A stretch of DNA of 7,245 nucleotides from Gammaproteobacteria bacterium (GCA_028293725.1 JAQGOE010000306.1:1-7245); one strand, 5' to 3'; numbered from the stretch's first letter, positions 1-7,139 are shown. Notes: a model not told the origin generated them from the letters alone. Made by a program: numbers and translations.

Positions 1-1256
1 GACATGGCTCCCACCAAAATGAACAGGGGCACCGCGGCCATTCCGGCGGCGATCAGCACGCCGCCTAACACCGGGCCAACGATGGAGCCGATGCGCCCAA
101 TACCGATAGCCCAACCGACCCCCGTTACTCGCAACGACGTCTCGTAGAAGCTTGCGCACAGAGCAATGGTGCACATCTGCGCGCCGATGCTGCAAACACC
201 CGCCAGGAAGGTGGCGGCGAGGAGTGCCACGACCCAGTGCTCGCAAACTCCGATCGAGGTGATTGCCAGTGCCCCCAGCCCGAACGCGCAACCGATCACG
301 ACGGTGGGCTGTCCATGGCGATCAGAAAGCCTGCCGATCGCCAGGCAACCGACTATCGCTCCGAGGTTGAGCGCCGCCACGGCGAGTACGGCGGCGGTCA
401 TGCCGATACCGTTTTGCCGCGCGATGATGGGCATCCAGTTGACGAGAAAATACGTGAGCAGCAGGCTGAGGAACAACGTGGCCCACAGAAGCACTGTTCC
501 CAACGCTTTGCCGCTCGCGAACAAACTTGCGATCGGCGAGCGCAGCGCGGGTGGCGCCGAGTCGAGCGCCCCGTCCCACTGCGCCGGCCATCGCATTCGC
601 TCGAGCACCTGCTCGATGCGCGCGCGATCCTGCCTCATCGCAAGGAAGCGCACGGATTCAGGCAGTACAGCCCAGATGATCGGGAGCAGCAGAGCGGGAA
701 TCGCGGCCCCCAGGTAAAACACGGTTTCCCAGCCGAATGCCGGAATGATACCGGCTGCAGCGACGCCGCCGATGACGGCGCCCAGCGGGAAACCACAAAA
801 CATGAGTGCCACCAGCGTGCCGCGCAGCTTCGCGGGGGCATATTCCGAGGTCAGGGAAATGATGTTGGGCAATGCCCCGCCCAGGCCAACTCCCGTCACC
901 AGCCTCATGATGGCCAGCACGGGAAGAGACGACGCGAAGGGCGTCATCAACGTCGTTGCCGCGAACAGTGCCACTGCGACAAGCAACGCGGGGCGGCGAC
1001 CGAATCGGTCGGCGCAGGTGCCGAGCACGAGCGCCCCGATCAAGCTGCCGAACAGTCCCGCGCCGAACACCATGCCGAAACGGGATGGCTCTACGTGCCA
1101 GGCCGCGGCAATGGTGGGGGCCACCAGCCCGATTGACTGCGTATCGAAGCCATCCACGACAGCGACCAGCGCGCAGATCGCGATGATCATGATCTGCCCG
1201 CTGCCCAGCGGGCTGTCGTCGACGAGCCTCTCCAGGCTGAGCTGTTCACGCCCCAT
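1..1256 (-). CDS. Aromatic acid:H+ symporter (AAHS) family MFS transporter, 3'-truncated by window edge
   Basis: This is an inner-membrane permease that probably imports an aromatic carboxylic acid with protons. The 418 residues visible from the ATG at 1256 run off the window before a stop; relatives are usually about 430-460 aa, so little is missing. Seen: a first membrane segment ending in VVDGFDTQSIG (residues 32-42), whose DGFD motif is the AAHS hallmark with two acidic residues needed for transport in PcaK. The MFS loop motif GTCADRFGRRPALL lies at 79-92 and its second-half copy GRLSDRHG at 308-315. RLVTGVGLGGALPN is at 118-131, LPESVRFL at 198-205, and GVGWAIGIGRIGSIVGP at 379-395, typical of the family's C-terminal half. 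About eleven hydrophobic segments are visible. An in-frame TAA directly precedes the ATG, so no upstream start is possible; the ribosome site is weak (GCGAG). It lies 53 bp behind the hydrolase gene, probably in the same transcript. The substrate (benzoate, hydroxybenzoate, protocatechuate, gallate, vanillate or phenylpropanoid) cannot be told. Family assignment is firm; specificity is inference. Confidence 0.92.
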   Translation of the reverse strand, partial: MGREQLSLERLVDDSPLGSGQIMIIAICALVAVVDGFDTQSIGLVAPTIAAAWHVEPSRFGMVFGAGLFGSLIGALVLGTCADRFGRRPALLVAVALFAATTLMTPFASSLPVLAIMRLVTGVGLGGALPNIISLTSEYAPAKLRGTLVALMFCGFPLGAVIGGVAAAGIIPAFGWETVFYLGAAIPALLLPIIWAVLPESVRFLAMRQDRARIEQVLERMRWPAQWDGALDSAPPALRSPIASLFASGKALGTVLLWATLFLSLLLTYFLVNWMPIIARQNGIGMTAAVLAVAALNLGAIVGCLAIGRLSDRHGQPTVVIGCAFGLGALAITSIGVCEHWVVALLAATFLAGVCSIGAQMCTIALCASFYETSLRVTGVGWAIGIGRIGSIVGPVLGGVLIAAGMAAVPLFILVGAM

Positions 1257-1309
1257 TTATGGCTCGCAAGTCAACCTGCCGCGCCGCCGGTGCCGCATGC
1301 CTCCCCGCG

Positions 1310-4285
1310 CTAATGGCTGGTGTAGCTCAGGGAGCCGTCCACATTCCTATGCCACCGCTTGAAGTAATCCCACTCGAGTTGGGCCTGGCGCGGATCGCCG
1401 CCGTGTGCCATGTCCTCGACCCATACGAAGCTGAATAGATTGAGGGGCGCGGGATCGGCGCTCAGGTATCGATAGATCCCGAAGCGGCCCTGGGGATAGC
1501 GCTTGTCGGAGCCACTGCGCGACACTTTCACCCCCGGTACCAACACGTCGTAGGGATCGACATTGTCGCTGTTGAAGCGCTCGGTCCGGTCCTGCGTAGT
1601 GATGTGATCGAATGTCTTGAGCTCGTCGAAAGCGCCGCGAATGACACCTTGCGCCGGCATGTGCCCGTCGATCGAGCCGCCCGAATCGACGTCGCCATAG
1701 ACCATCAGGGTGGGGATCCGGACGTCGGATTGAGCCTTGACGGCGGCGATCCGCGCCTCGACCTCCTTGCTCATGGGGCCTATGCCGCTGTTTGGAGAGA
1801 TCGCGGCAAACAGGCTCGGGTGCGTGACACCCATCATGTAAGTGAGGCCGCTGCCGAGAGAAAAGCCCTGCATGTAGATCCTGCCCGGATCGGCCCCGTA
1901 CAGTTGCTCCGCCTCTGCGATGACCTTCTGGACGAGCTGCGCGTCGGCGCTGTCGGGCGAGGTGAAATCCCACCCGGGCGCCGGACCGTCGATATAGGCG
2001 GTGAGGAAGCCTTCCTTGGCGCCGACCTCGTGCATTTTGATCTGGCTGAGGTAGAGCCATGCGGGATATCCGAAGCCATGTGCCGCAATGACCAACGGCA
2101 GTGGCTTGCCTTTCTCAACGCCCGACGGACGCTGCAAATAGTACTTGTAGGGCTTGCCGTCGACCGTGATGGCCCGAATGTCGAACGAATCTTTGATCTC
2201 GGCCCGGGTCAGGAGCGTGCCCAGGTCACCGTTGGGGGACGAGGTCCAGCGTGCGACGTGGGAGAAAAAGTCGCTCCAGATCACCGCCGCCAGGGTCTCG
2301 TCGGGTTTGGAGGATGCCGGGAGGGTGCTCACCCGGACCTGCTGTGCTGGATTCGTGGAATTTCTGTAAATCGTCGTGTTGAAACCGGCCACGGTCGTCG
2401 CCGGTCCGTTGCTGGAAACCCGATCGGCCTGCTTCCAGTAATCGGCCAGCTTCTTCCCGGCGGCGCCGGGCTCATGCGAGCTGAAGAGCCAGACGGCGAC
2501 CGGCACGTCTTTCTTGAGTTGCTTCCACACCGGCGACGCATTCTTGAAGCGCATTTCCTGGAAATACGCTTGCGCGGGCTCATTGCCCTTGGGATAGATC
2601 GCATTGAATGGTGTTGCATTCAGCGTTGCCAGGGCGGCATACACGCCCGGGTAATCGATCGCGAATTCCTGCGCGACCCTGCCACCGGCGCCTACTCCGG
2701 TCAGATATTGAAAGGGGAACCAGGTCATGACGCGGGGTGGGCCACCGTTACGGCGGTTACCTCCGCCTTCCGCGTTGGGAGCTTCACGGTCTCGCCCTCC
2801 TCCGCCGGCCGCTTCAGCGCCGCCGCGCGGGCCGAAATTCTGCGGAGGAGCCTCGCCCGCAGGCAGCAGCATGTGGGTGGACGCATCGTCGTACACCGCT
2901 TTGAGATAGTGGTCCTCGGCGCCGCTGTTAGGGGCCCAGGTTTTATCGACCGCCTCGGGGAAGACCACGACGAAACCATTCTTCTCGGCGATCTTCTTCC
3001 AGCCGGATTGTTCGGCAAATTCCTCGGCTGTTTGGCCGTTGTCGTGAAGGGCGTAGACGATGAAATTGAACCCCTTCCTGTCGACCTTCGAGGAGACGTA
3101 GTAGGAATAGCCCCTGTCCCGGCCATCCACGCTGATCCTGTTTCTGACCAGCGGACCCTCGGTGGTAGCCGGCTTGACGTCAAGCGACGCCGGCGCGGCG
3201 GCTACGGCGGCCGGCATCAACGCGTTCTCACAGAACACCTTGGTAGCGTCCGGCGCCGCCGTACAGCGCCATCGGGCCGAGCGGGTGAGACCCACCCATT
3301 TGACCTGGCTGGCGCTGCGCTCCACATTGACGAGCTTTACTGTTTCCCAGGCCAGATTGCCGACGGCGAATGCCGTGGCCTTCTGCAGCGACTCTGCATC
3401 GCGGCCTGCGTACGGCTTATCGTCGTCGTATCTAACACGCACGGGTTGAGCCGCGCTGGCCGCGCCTGGGGCTCCGGGCGGCGGTTGGGCCCCGCCAGCG
3501 CCGGCGCCCGCGCCCGCGCCGGGAAAGTCGCGAGTGTTTTCATCAGGGTCGTACTCGACCTGTTCCCAATCAGGTCGGCGGTAATAGGTCTTCTCCGTGG
3601 TCCAGGGCTTGGTGAACGCCTTCGGGTCTTCGACGACAATCGCATCCTTCAACGAGTGGCCATCGGGCGACCAGATGCGCTCGAGGATGTGCATCTCATC
3701 GCTATGAGCCCCGCCCCCCATCAGGCGCGTATCTTCCTTGAAGCAGCAGGTATCGACGATGAGGGTTTTGCCCTCCCACCGGCCAATCGAATGGCCCTTC
3801 GTGCTCGGCAACGCGTCCACCGGATGAAGGCGGCCGTCGGTGTAGATTTCGCGCGTACCCCCGTTGGAGGTCATGATGACTACTTCGCGTGGATTGATCT
3901 CGATATCCATCGGGAAGAGCATGATCATCATGGACGGCATGCTGGCGTATAAGCCGCCGCCACGGAAGTTGCGAGGGCGGCCGGCCAGATTTGCGGCACG
4001 CATTTCCGCCCGCCGGTCCTGGTATTCCTTCAGGTACTTTTCGTTGTAGGGAGGAACCTGCGGCTCTCCTGGCGTGTTGGGAAGACTGTCGTCCCAGACG
4101 ATGTCACCGCCACGCTCCCAGATGCCGTTCCAATCCGGCAGGTGGGACCACGTGGGAAGCTTCGGGGTGCCGGTCGGAAAATTCGCCGTCTGGGCCAACG
4201 CCGGCTCGCTCGTAGCCACGCTCAGTCCGACCGCAAGGACCAGCAGTCCCAACCTCGTCATCCGGCCAATCGCGTACATGTTCAT
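1310..4285 (-). CDS. Secreted multidomain protein: unknown N-terminal domain + degenerate hydrolase + active PHB-depolymerase/feruloyl-esterase-like hydrolase
   Basis: The 991-aa protein is exported: a Sec signal peptide ends ALA-Q near residue 31. Domain 1 (about 40-255) has DGRLHPVD, IGRWEGKTLIVDT and a vicinal Cys pair (180-181). It resembles stand-alone hypothetical proteins of soil proteobacteria; its function is unknown. A Gly-Ala/Pro linker (256-281) and a small segment with two Cys (341, 352) follow. Domain 2 (about 383-685) has the fold pattern of PHB-depolymerase/LpqC-type esterases, but its nucleophile elbow reads LTGVGAGG, with Gly532 where Ser is expected, and the usual Asp and His positions look lost. 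A Gly/Asn/Arg-rich insert (488-517) interrupts it. Domain 3 (about 703-985) is a second copy with an apparently complete triad: Ser809 in GFSLG, Asp865 or Asp867 in YGDVDSGG, and His961 in DMAHGG. It probably hydrolyses an ester; the substrate is unknown. The ATG at 4285 was chosen for its AGGGA site; an in-frame TTG at 4303 gives a less plausible 997-aa form. It lies 39 bp after the DUF6152 gene, probably in the same operon. Confidence 0.88.
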   Translation of the reverse strand: MNMYAIGRMTRLGLLVLAVGLSVATSEPALAQTANFPTGTPKLPTWSHLPDWNGIWERGGDIVWDDSLPNTPGEPQVPPYNEKYLKEYQDRRAEMRAANLAGRPRNFRGGGLYASMPSMMIMLFPMDIEINPREVVIMTSNGGTREIYTDGRLHPVDALPSTKGHSIGRWEGKTLIVDTCCFKEDTRLMGGGAHSDEMHILERIWSPDGHSLKDAIVVEDPKAFTKPWTTEKTYYRRPDWEQVEYDPDENTRDFPGAGAGAGAGGAQPPPGAPGAASAAQPVRVRYDDDKPYAGRDAESLQKATAFAVGNLAWETVKLVNVERSASQVKWVGLTRSARWRCTAAPDATKVFCENALMPAAVAAAPASLDVKPATTEGPLVRNRISVDGRDRGYSYYVSSKVDRKGFNFIVYALHDNGQTAEEFAEQSGWKKIAEKNGFVVVFPEAVDKTWAPNSGAEDHYLKAVYDDASTHMLLPAGEAPPQNFGPRGGAEAAGGGGRDREAPNAEGGGNRRNGGPPRVMTWFPFQYLTGVGAGGRVAQEFAIDYPGVYAALATLNATPFNAIYPKGNEPAQAYFQEMRFKNASPVWKQLKKDVPVAVWLFSSHEPGAAGKKLADYWKQADRVSSNGPATTVAGFNTTIYRNSTNPAQQVRVSTLPASSKPDETLAAVIWSDFFSHVARWTSSPNGDLGTLLTRAEIKDSFDIRAITVDGKPYKYYLQRPSGVEKGKPLPLVIAAHGFGYPAWLYLSQIKMHEVGAKEGFLTAYIDGPAPGWDFTSPDSADAQLVQKVIAEAEQLYGADPGRIYMQGFSLGSGLTYMMGVTHPSLFAAISPNSGIGPMSKEVEARIAAVKAQSDVRIPTLMVYGDVDSGGSIDGHMPAQGVIRGAFDELKTFDHITTQDRTERFNSDNVDPYDVLVPGVKVSRSGSDKRYPQGRFGIYRYLSADPAPLNLFSFVWVEDMAHGGDPRQAQLEWDYFKRWHRNVDGSLSYTSH

Positions 4286-4290
4286 CAGGA

Positions 4291-4295
4291 TCCCT
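4291..4295 (-). promoter_or_regulatory. Ribosome binding site of the multidomain hydrolase gene
   Basis: AGGGA lies five bases upstream of the ATG at 4285. It favours that start over the in-frame TTG at 4303 and the ATGs at 4279 and 4261, and it gives a signal peptide of normal length. No promoter is visible in the 39-bp gap, so the gene is probably transcribed with the gene upstream of it. Confidence 0.6.
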
Positions 4296-4324
4296 GTTTG
4301 CAAGGTTAGCGCGGGCTGCGTGGA

Positions 4325-4732
4325 TCAGTTCGGCGTCGAGGACTCGGTGAGAACGGTGCCGTCGGCCTTGATCGCCTTGACGAAGGCGCCGCCGTTGCCG
4401 CCGGCCTTCAGCGGGTTGATGGTGACCGTGAGCTTATCCCCCGGCGCGAACGTATGGGGACCGAAGCCCTGCCTGATGAGGGTGTTGACACTGGCGCCCT
4501 CGATGTTGAATTCGACCGACGTATCCCCTTTCATCACCAGCAGGATCAGCCAGCTGTGCGGATTGGTGAATTCCCACGACTTCACCGTGCCCTCGAGCTG
4601 CACGGGATGCTGGGGATCGAACATCGCAAAGGAATGATGGGCCGCTGCGGCTGCGGCCATGGCCCACATGACGCCCGCGGCAAGCCATCGAAACAAGATC
4701 GAGCGGCGGTCGGCCAGGGTACATAACTTCAT
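4325..4732 (-). CDS. DUF6152-type secreted protein
   Basis: This is a small exported protein of unknown function, 135 aa. Seen: a positively charged start, a hydrophobic segment and an alanine run (residues 11-31), then AHHSFAMFDP (31-40), GTVKSWEFTNPHSWL (48-62) and a C-terminal GDKLTVTINPLKAG (98-111). These blocks match what I know of the DUF6152 family, which often sits near TonB-dependent receptors and hypothetical secreted proteins in soil proteobacteria. The predicted signal cleavage lies at or next to the AHH motif, so the mature protein would begin with one or two histidines, which raises the possibility of metal binding (inference). The ATG at 4732 is chosen over an upstream in-frame start at 4804 because a near-perfect GGAGGAG precedes it and the signal peptide starts there. 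It lies between the receptor (170 bp upstream) and the hydrolase (39 bp downstream). The family call is good; the role is unknown. Confidence 0.88.
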   Translation of the reverse strand: MKLCTLADRRSILFRWLAAGVMWAMAAAAAAHHSFAMFDPQHPVQLEGTVKSWEFTNPHSWLILLVMKGDTSVEFNIEGASVNTLIRQGFGPHTFAPGDKLTVTINPLKAGGNGGAFVKAIKADGTVLTESSTPN

Positions 4733-4736
4733 ATTG

Positions 4737-4743
4737 CTCCTCC
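4737..4743 (-). promoter_or_regulatory. Strong ribosome binding site of the DUF6152 gene
   Basis: GGAGGAG lies four bases upstream of the ATG at 4732 (core GGAGG spaced six). It decides the start in favour of 135 aa instead of 159 aa. It directly abuts the hairpin at 4744-4758. Confidence 0.8.
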
Positions 4744-4773
4744 GCCGTATCGGACGGCACCGACGAAACGTCG
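4744..4773 (-). promoter_or_regulatory. Two consecutive small hairpins in the 5' leader of the DUF6152 gene
   Basis: Two perfect 5-bp inverted repeats lie back to back. One is CGACG/CGTCG with a TTT loop on the mRNA strand (4761-4773). The other is GCCGT/ACGGC with a five-base loop (4744-4758). The second ends exactly where the GGAGGAG ribosome site begins. They could stabilise the mRNA end, keep the ribosome site open, or mark a processing site between receptor and downstream genes. No run of T follows either hairpin, so they are not intrinsic terminators. The repeats are seen directly; the function is inference. Confidence 0.35.
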
Positions 4774-4795
4774 ATGGTGTTTGTTCGGGAATGGG

Positions 4796-4826
4796 AATAT
4801 ACACGCGCTTTTGTGTGTTTGGTCGA
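4796..4826 (-). promoter_or_regulatory. Weak candidate promoter for DUF6152-hydrolase-transporter genes
   Basis: On the minus strand, TATATT (4801-4796) could be a -10 box. TCGACC (4826-4821), a four-of-six match, could be a -35 box, with a rather long 19-base spacer. If real, it would start transcription about 60 bases before the DUF6152 start and place both leader hairpins in the mRNA. The match is poor and the genes may simply be read from the receptor promoter. Confidence 0.2.
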
Positions 4827-4858
4827 TCTTAGCCAACGACACATACACAGACACACAA
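4811..4858. repeat. 8-bp inverted repeat in the receptor-DUF6152 intergenic region
   Basis: TTGTGTGT (4811-4818) and ACACACAA (4851-4858) form a perfect inverted repeat across 32 bases. Directly inside it, TTGG (4819-4822) pairs with CCAA (4833-4836). The region is rich in alternating CA/TG steps, so part of the symmetry may come from low complexity. Just beyond it, CGATAT occurs twice (4859-4864 and 4869-4874) separated by AATT. This could be a regulator site or an mRNA stem. Confidence 0.35.
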
Positions 4859-4902
4859 CGATATAATTCGATATGTATTGATTTGAGGGGCGGCGTCGAT
4901 GA

Positions 4903-7125
4903 TTAGAATTTTTTGCCCACGGTGATGCCATAGGTCCGCGGTGCCGCGTAGCTAACCGCGGTCGTGCCCGGTGCCTGGTTTAGGCTCAACGCGTAGATCC
5001 GGTCCGTGAGGTTCTTGCCCCACAGGCGCACGGTGAAGCCATCGTGCGCCGAGGCCCACAGGATCGAGCCGTTGAGCAGACCGTAGCCGGGCTGAGTCAA
5101 CTCGTTGTCCGGCGCGAAGTAATACTTCGAAGTGATCGCTGCGTTCAGATTGAACGTCAACGTTCCGCCATTCTGCGTGAGGGGATGCCGGTAGTCGAGG
5201 TTGATGGTGCCCGTTGCGGTGGGGGTCTCTGGAAGCTGATTGCCCGTCGCGGCCAAACTGCAGACGCTCGTCGACTTGCCGGGGCATGTGAGGAAGAAAT
5301 CGGCTTTGGGAAACGAGGTGAAATAGTCGCGGATCAGCTCGACGCCGGTACGCAGCGTCAATCGGGACGTCACGGCCGCCGTCAAGTCGAGATCCAAACC
5401 GAAACTGGTCGCGCCCGCACCGTTATAGATGAGCGCCTGGCCGTTGACGAAGCGCGACACCTGGATGTCCTTGTAATCGTAATAAAAGACCGAGGTATTC
5501 AGGGACATTCGCCGCGCCAGCAACTCGGTCTTCAAACCCATCTCGTACGCGGCGAGCCTTTCGGGGTTGTAGGGGGCATCGCCGTTGGAGAGGTTGAAGC
5601 CGCCGCTCTTGAAGCCGCGGCTGTCGGAGATGTAGCCCATCACGTCATCCGTGAACCGGTGCTCCAGCCCGATTCGCCACGTGGGAACGTCGGTCGCATC
5701 GCTCTTATTGAGGCTCGTCGGCGGGATCGGTGTCACGTTCCGGAAACCGCTCGACACACTGTCGACGCTGCGTGCCTCGTGTGTAAAGCGCGCCCCGAGG
5801 GTGAGGTCGGTGTTGTGCAGCACCTCCTTGGTGACCTGCCCGTAAGCGGCCTCCGAATGCGTGTACTCGGTCGAATTGTTCGTGGACTGAGTGGTATGGG
5901 TCAGTGGATTCACGGCAGGACCGCCGAAAAGGGTATTCCCGGGCAGATTGCCGCTGGTGGCGTAGTAATAATACAGCCCGGTCACCCATCTCCAGGAGGA
6001 GCCGGCCGGGGAGAGCAACTGCATTTCCTCCGTGAACTGCGTGTCCGCCGAGTGGGTGATGACGGCGACGATGGGCTGTGGACCCGTATCGATGTCGATG
6101 GCGTTCTGGATCGAGTCCTGGCGCCAGGCCAGCGTGTTCACCAACGAGGCGAAGCTGGCATCCTGATCGAACTGCAGACTGACCCCGCCGCCCTTTTTGT
6201 CGCGCGAGGGCTGCACGTTATTGTCGACGTCGAAAGTCGGCAGGCCGGCGAAGCCCTGAGGATAGTAGATGTTGGGCACGTTGCCGTAGTTGCGCAGCGA
6301 GCCGATCGTGCTGTTGTTCTCGGCGTAATCGAAAATCAACTTGAAAGCGGTGCCATCCCGGGGATTGAAGACCCACTTCGAGCGGGCCGACAGATCGAGG
6401 GCCTGCTTGTTGACCTGCTCGCCGTTGTAGAGGTTCGTACCCCAACCGGTCAATTGCTGGCTGGATTGGAAGGCGAGATCGCCGGCGAGAACGCCCGAGC
6501 CTCCCGTGACGTATAGATCCTCCGTCACCGTGTTGTAATTGCCGTAGCCGACCTGGGCAGAGCCCGAAAAGCCGGCCAGCGGATCCAGGGTCACCACCTG
6601 CATCAGGCCGCCGGTGGCGTTGCGTCCGAACAAAGTGCCCTGCGGGCCCTTGGCCACCTCGATCTGCGCGATGTTGTTGAAGCTGAGCGCCGAGAAGCTC
6701 GGCGAGCCGTGATAGACGCCGTCGACATACAGGGCCACGGAGTTCTCGATGCCCGTACCGATCGCGGTATTGCCGATGCCACGCAGGTGCGGCATCGGGG
6801 TGCCTTGTGATTGCGGCATCGTCAGACCCGAAACGACATTCGCAAGATCCGTCGTCCCCGTCACACCGGCCGACTCCAGGCTGCTGGCGGGCAACGCCGT
6901 CACGGTGACAGGGACGTCCTGTAGGTTTGCCCTGCGGCGTTCTGCGATGACGACAATTTCCTGCAGCGTGTTGTCTGAATCGGAGGACGCGGCGGGCCCG
7001 ACGCCCCGGGTTTCGGGGGAAGCGGCCTGCTGTGCCAGCACGAGCTGGGGAGCGGCCCAGATCGTCAGCGAGATGCCATGCAATGTCCCAACACGGAATT
7101 TGAAACGAACACTTCCCAACGCCAT
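4903..7125 (-). CDS. TonB-dependent outer-membrane receptor
   Basis: This 740-aa receptor actively imports a ligand across the outer membrane using energy passed on by TonB. Seen: a signal peptide probably ending VLA-QQ near residue 31, a TonB-box-like EIVVIAE (56-62), and a plug domain (about 65-180) opening LQDVPVTVTAL. The plug also carries LRGIG (114-118), VALYVDGVYHG (130-140) and VAKGPQGTLFGRNATGG (157-173). A beta-barrel of alternating aromatic strands follows, with SRGFKSGGFN (502-511), a likely disulfide loop pair Cys614/Cys622, KNLTDRIYALS (704-714), and a C-terminal strand ending in Phe740 as barrel proteins need for assembly. Length and architecture are full for the family. There is no extra N-terminal signalling domain, so it does not look like a FecA-type transducer. 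The ATG at 7125 has a clear AGGGGG site. It is the first gene of the cluster, with its own promoter. The ligand is unknown; the downstream esterase and aromatic-acid permease make an organic, possibly aromatic ester, ligand more likely than a siderophore (inference). Confidence 0.95.
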   Translation of the reverse strand: MALGSVRFKFRVGTLHGISLTIWAAPQLVLAQQAASPETRGVGPAASSDSDNTLQEIVVIAERRRANLQDVPVTVTALPASSLESAGVTGTTDLANVVSGLTMPQSQGTPMPHLRGIGNTAIGTGIENSVALYVDGVYHGSPSFSALSFNNIAQIEVAKGPQGTLFGRNATGGLMQVVTLDPLAGFSGSAQVGYGNYNTVTEDLYVTGGSGVLAGDLAFQSSQQLTGWGTNLYNGEQVNKQALDLSARSKWVFNPRDGTAFKLIFDYAENNSTIGSLRNYGNVPNIYYPQGFAGLPTFDVDNNVQPSRDKKGGGVSLQFDQDASFASLVNTLAWRQDSIQNAIDIDTGPQPIVAVITHSADTQFTEEMQLLSPAGSSWRWVTGLYYYYATSGNLPGNTLFGGPAVNPLTHTTQSTNNSTEYTHSEAAYGQVTKEVLHNTDLTLGARFTHEARSVDSVSSGFRNVTPIPPTSLNKSDATDVPTWRIGLEHRFTDDVMGYISDSRGFKSGGFNLSNGDAPYNPERLAAYEMGLKTELLARRMSLNTSVFYYDYKDIQVSRFVNGQALIYNGAGATSFGLDLDLTAAVTSRLTLRTGVELIRDYFTSFPKADFFLTCPGKSTSVCSLAATGNQLPETPTATGTINLDYRHPLTQNGGTLTFNLNAAITSKYYFAPDNELTQPGYGLLNGSILWASAHDGFTVRLWGKNLTDRIYALSLNQAPGTTAVSYAAPRTYGITVGKKF

Positions 7126-7133
7126 TGATCTGT

Positions 7134-7139
7134 CCCCCT
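7134..7139 (-). promoter_or_regulatory. Ribosome binding site of the TonB-dependent receptor
   Basis: AGGGGG lies eight bases upstream of the ATG at 7125 and supports that start, which opens directly into the signal peptide. Confidence 0.7.

Noticed and set aside
237..1136. 299-codon plus-strand frame, with others at 166-717 and 745-1362
   Set aside because: All oppose the AAHS transporter, which has unmistakable family motifs. Their translations are Arg/Gln/Ala-rich or Ser/Pro/Ala-rich without domains.
1604..3952. 782-codon open frame on the plus strand, opposite the hydrolase gene
   Set aside because: It is antisense to a gene with clear domains and a signal peptide. The translation shows no recognisable domain, and long antisense frames are expected in high-GC DNA.
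4733..4804. Longer start of the DUF6152 gene at 4804
   Set aside because: It would put 24 Arg/Pro-rich residues before the signal peptide and ignore the GGAGGAG site that serves the ATG at 4732.
4811..4858. CA/TG-rich stretch as a CRISPR or tandem repeat array
   Set aside because: There are no regularly spaced repeat units; only one short inverted pair in low-complexity sequence is visible.
4862..4867. TATAAT on the plus strand as a promoter -10 box
   Set aside because: There is no -35-like sequence at a suitable distance (the region is CA-repeat DNA) and no plus-strand gene follows.
4859..4902. Intrinsic terminator after the receptor gene
   Set aside because: No GC-rich stem followed by a T run is present just downstream of the stop codon on the minus strand.
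5044..6516. 490-codon open frame on the plus strand, opposite the receptor gene
   Set aside because: It is a shadow of the TonB-dependent receptor, with a composition dominated by Arg, Gly and Val, no recognised motif and no matching ribosome site.
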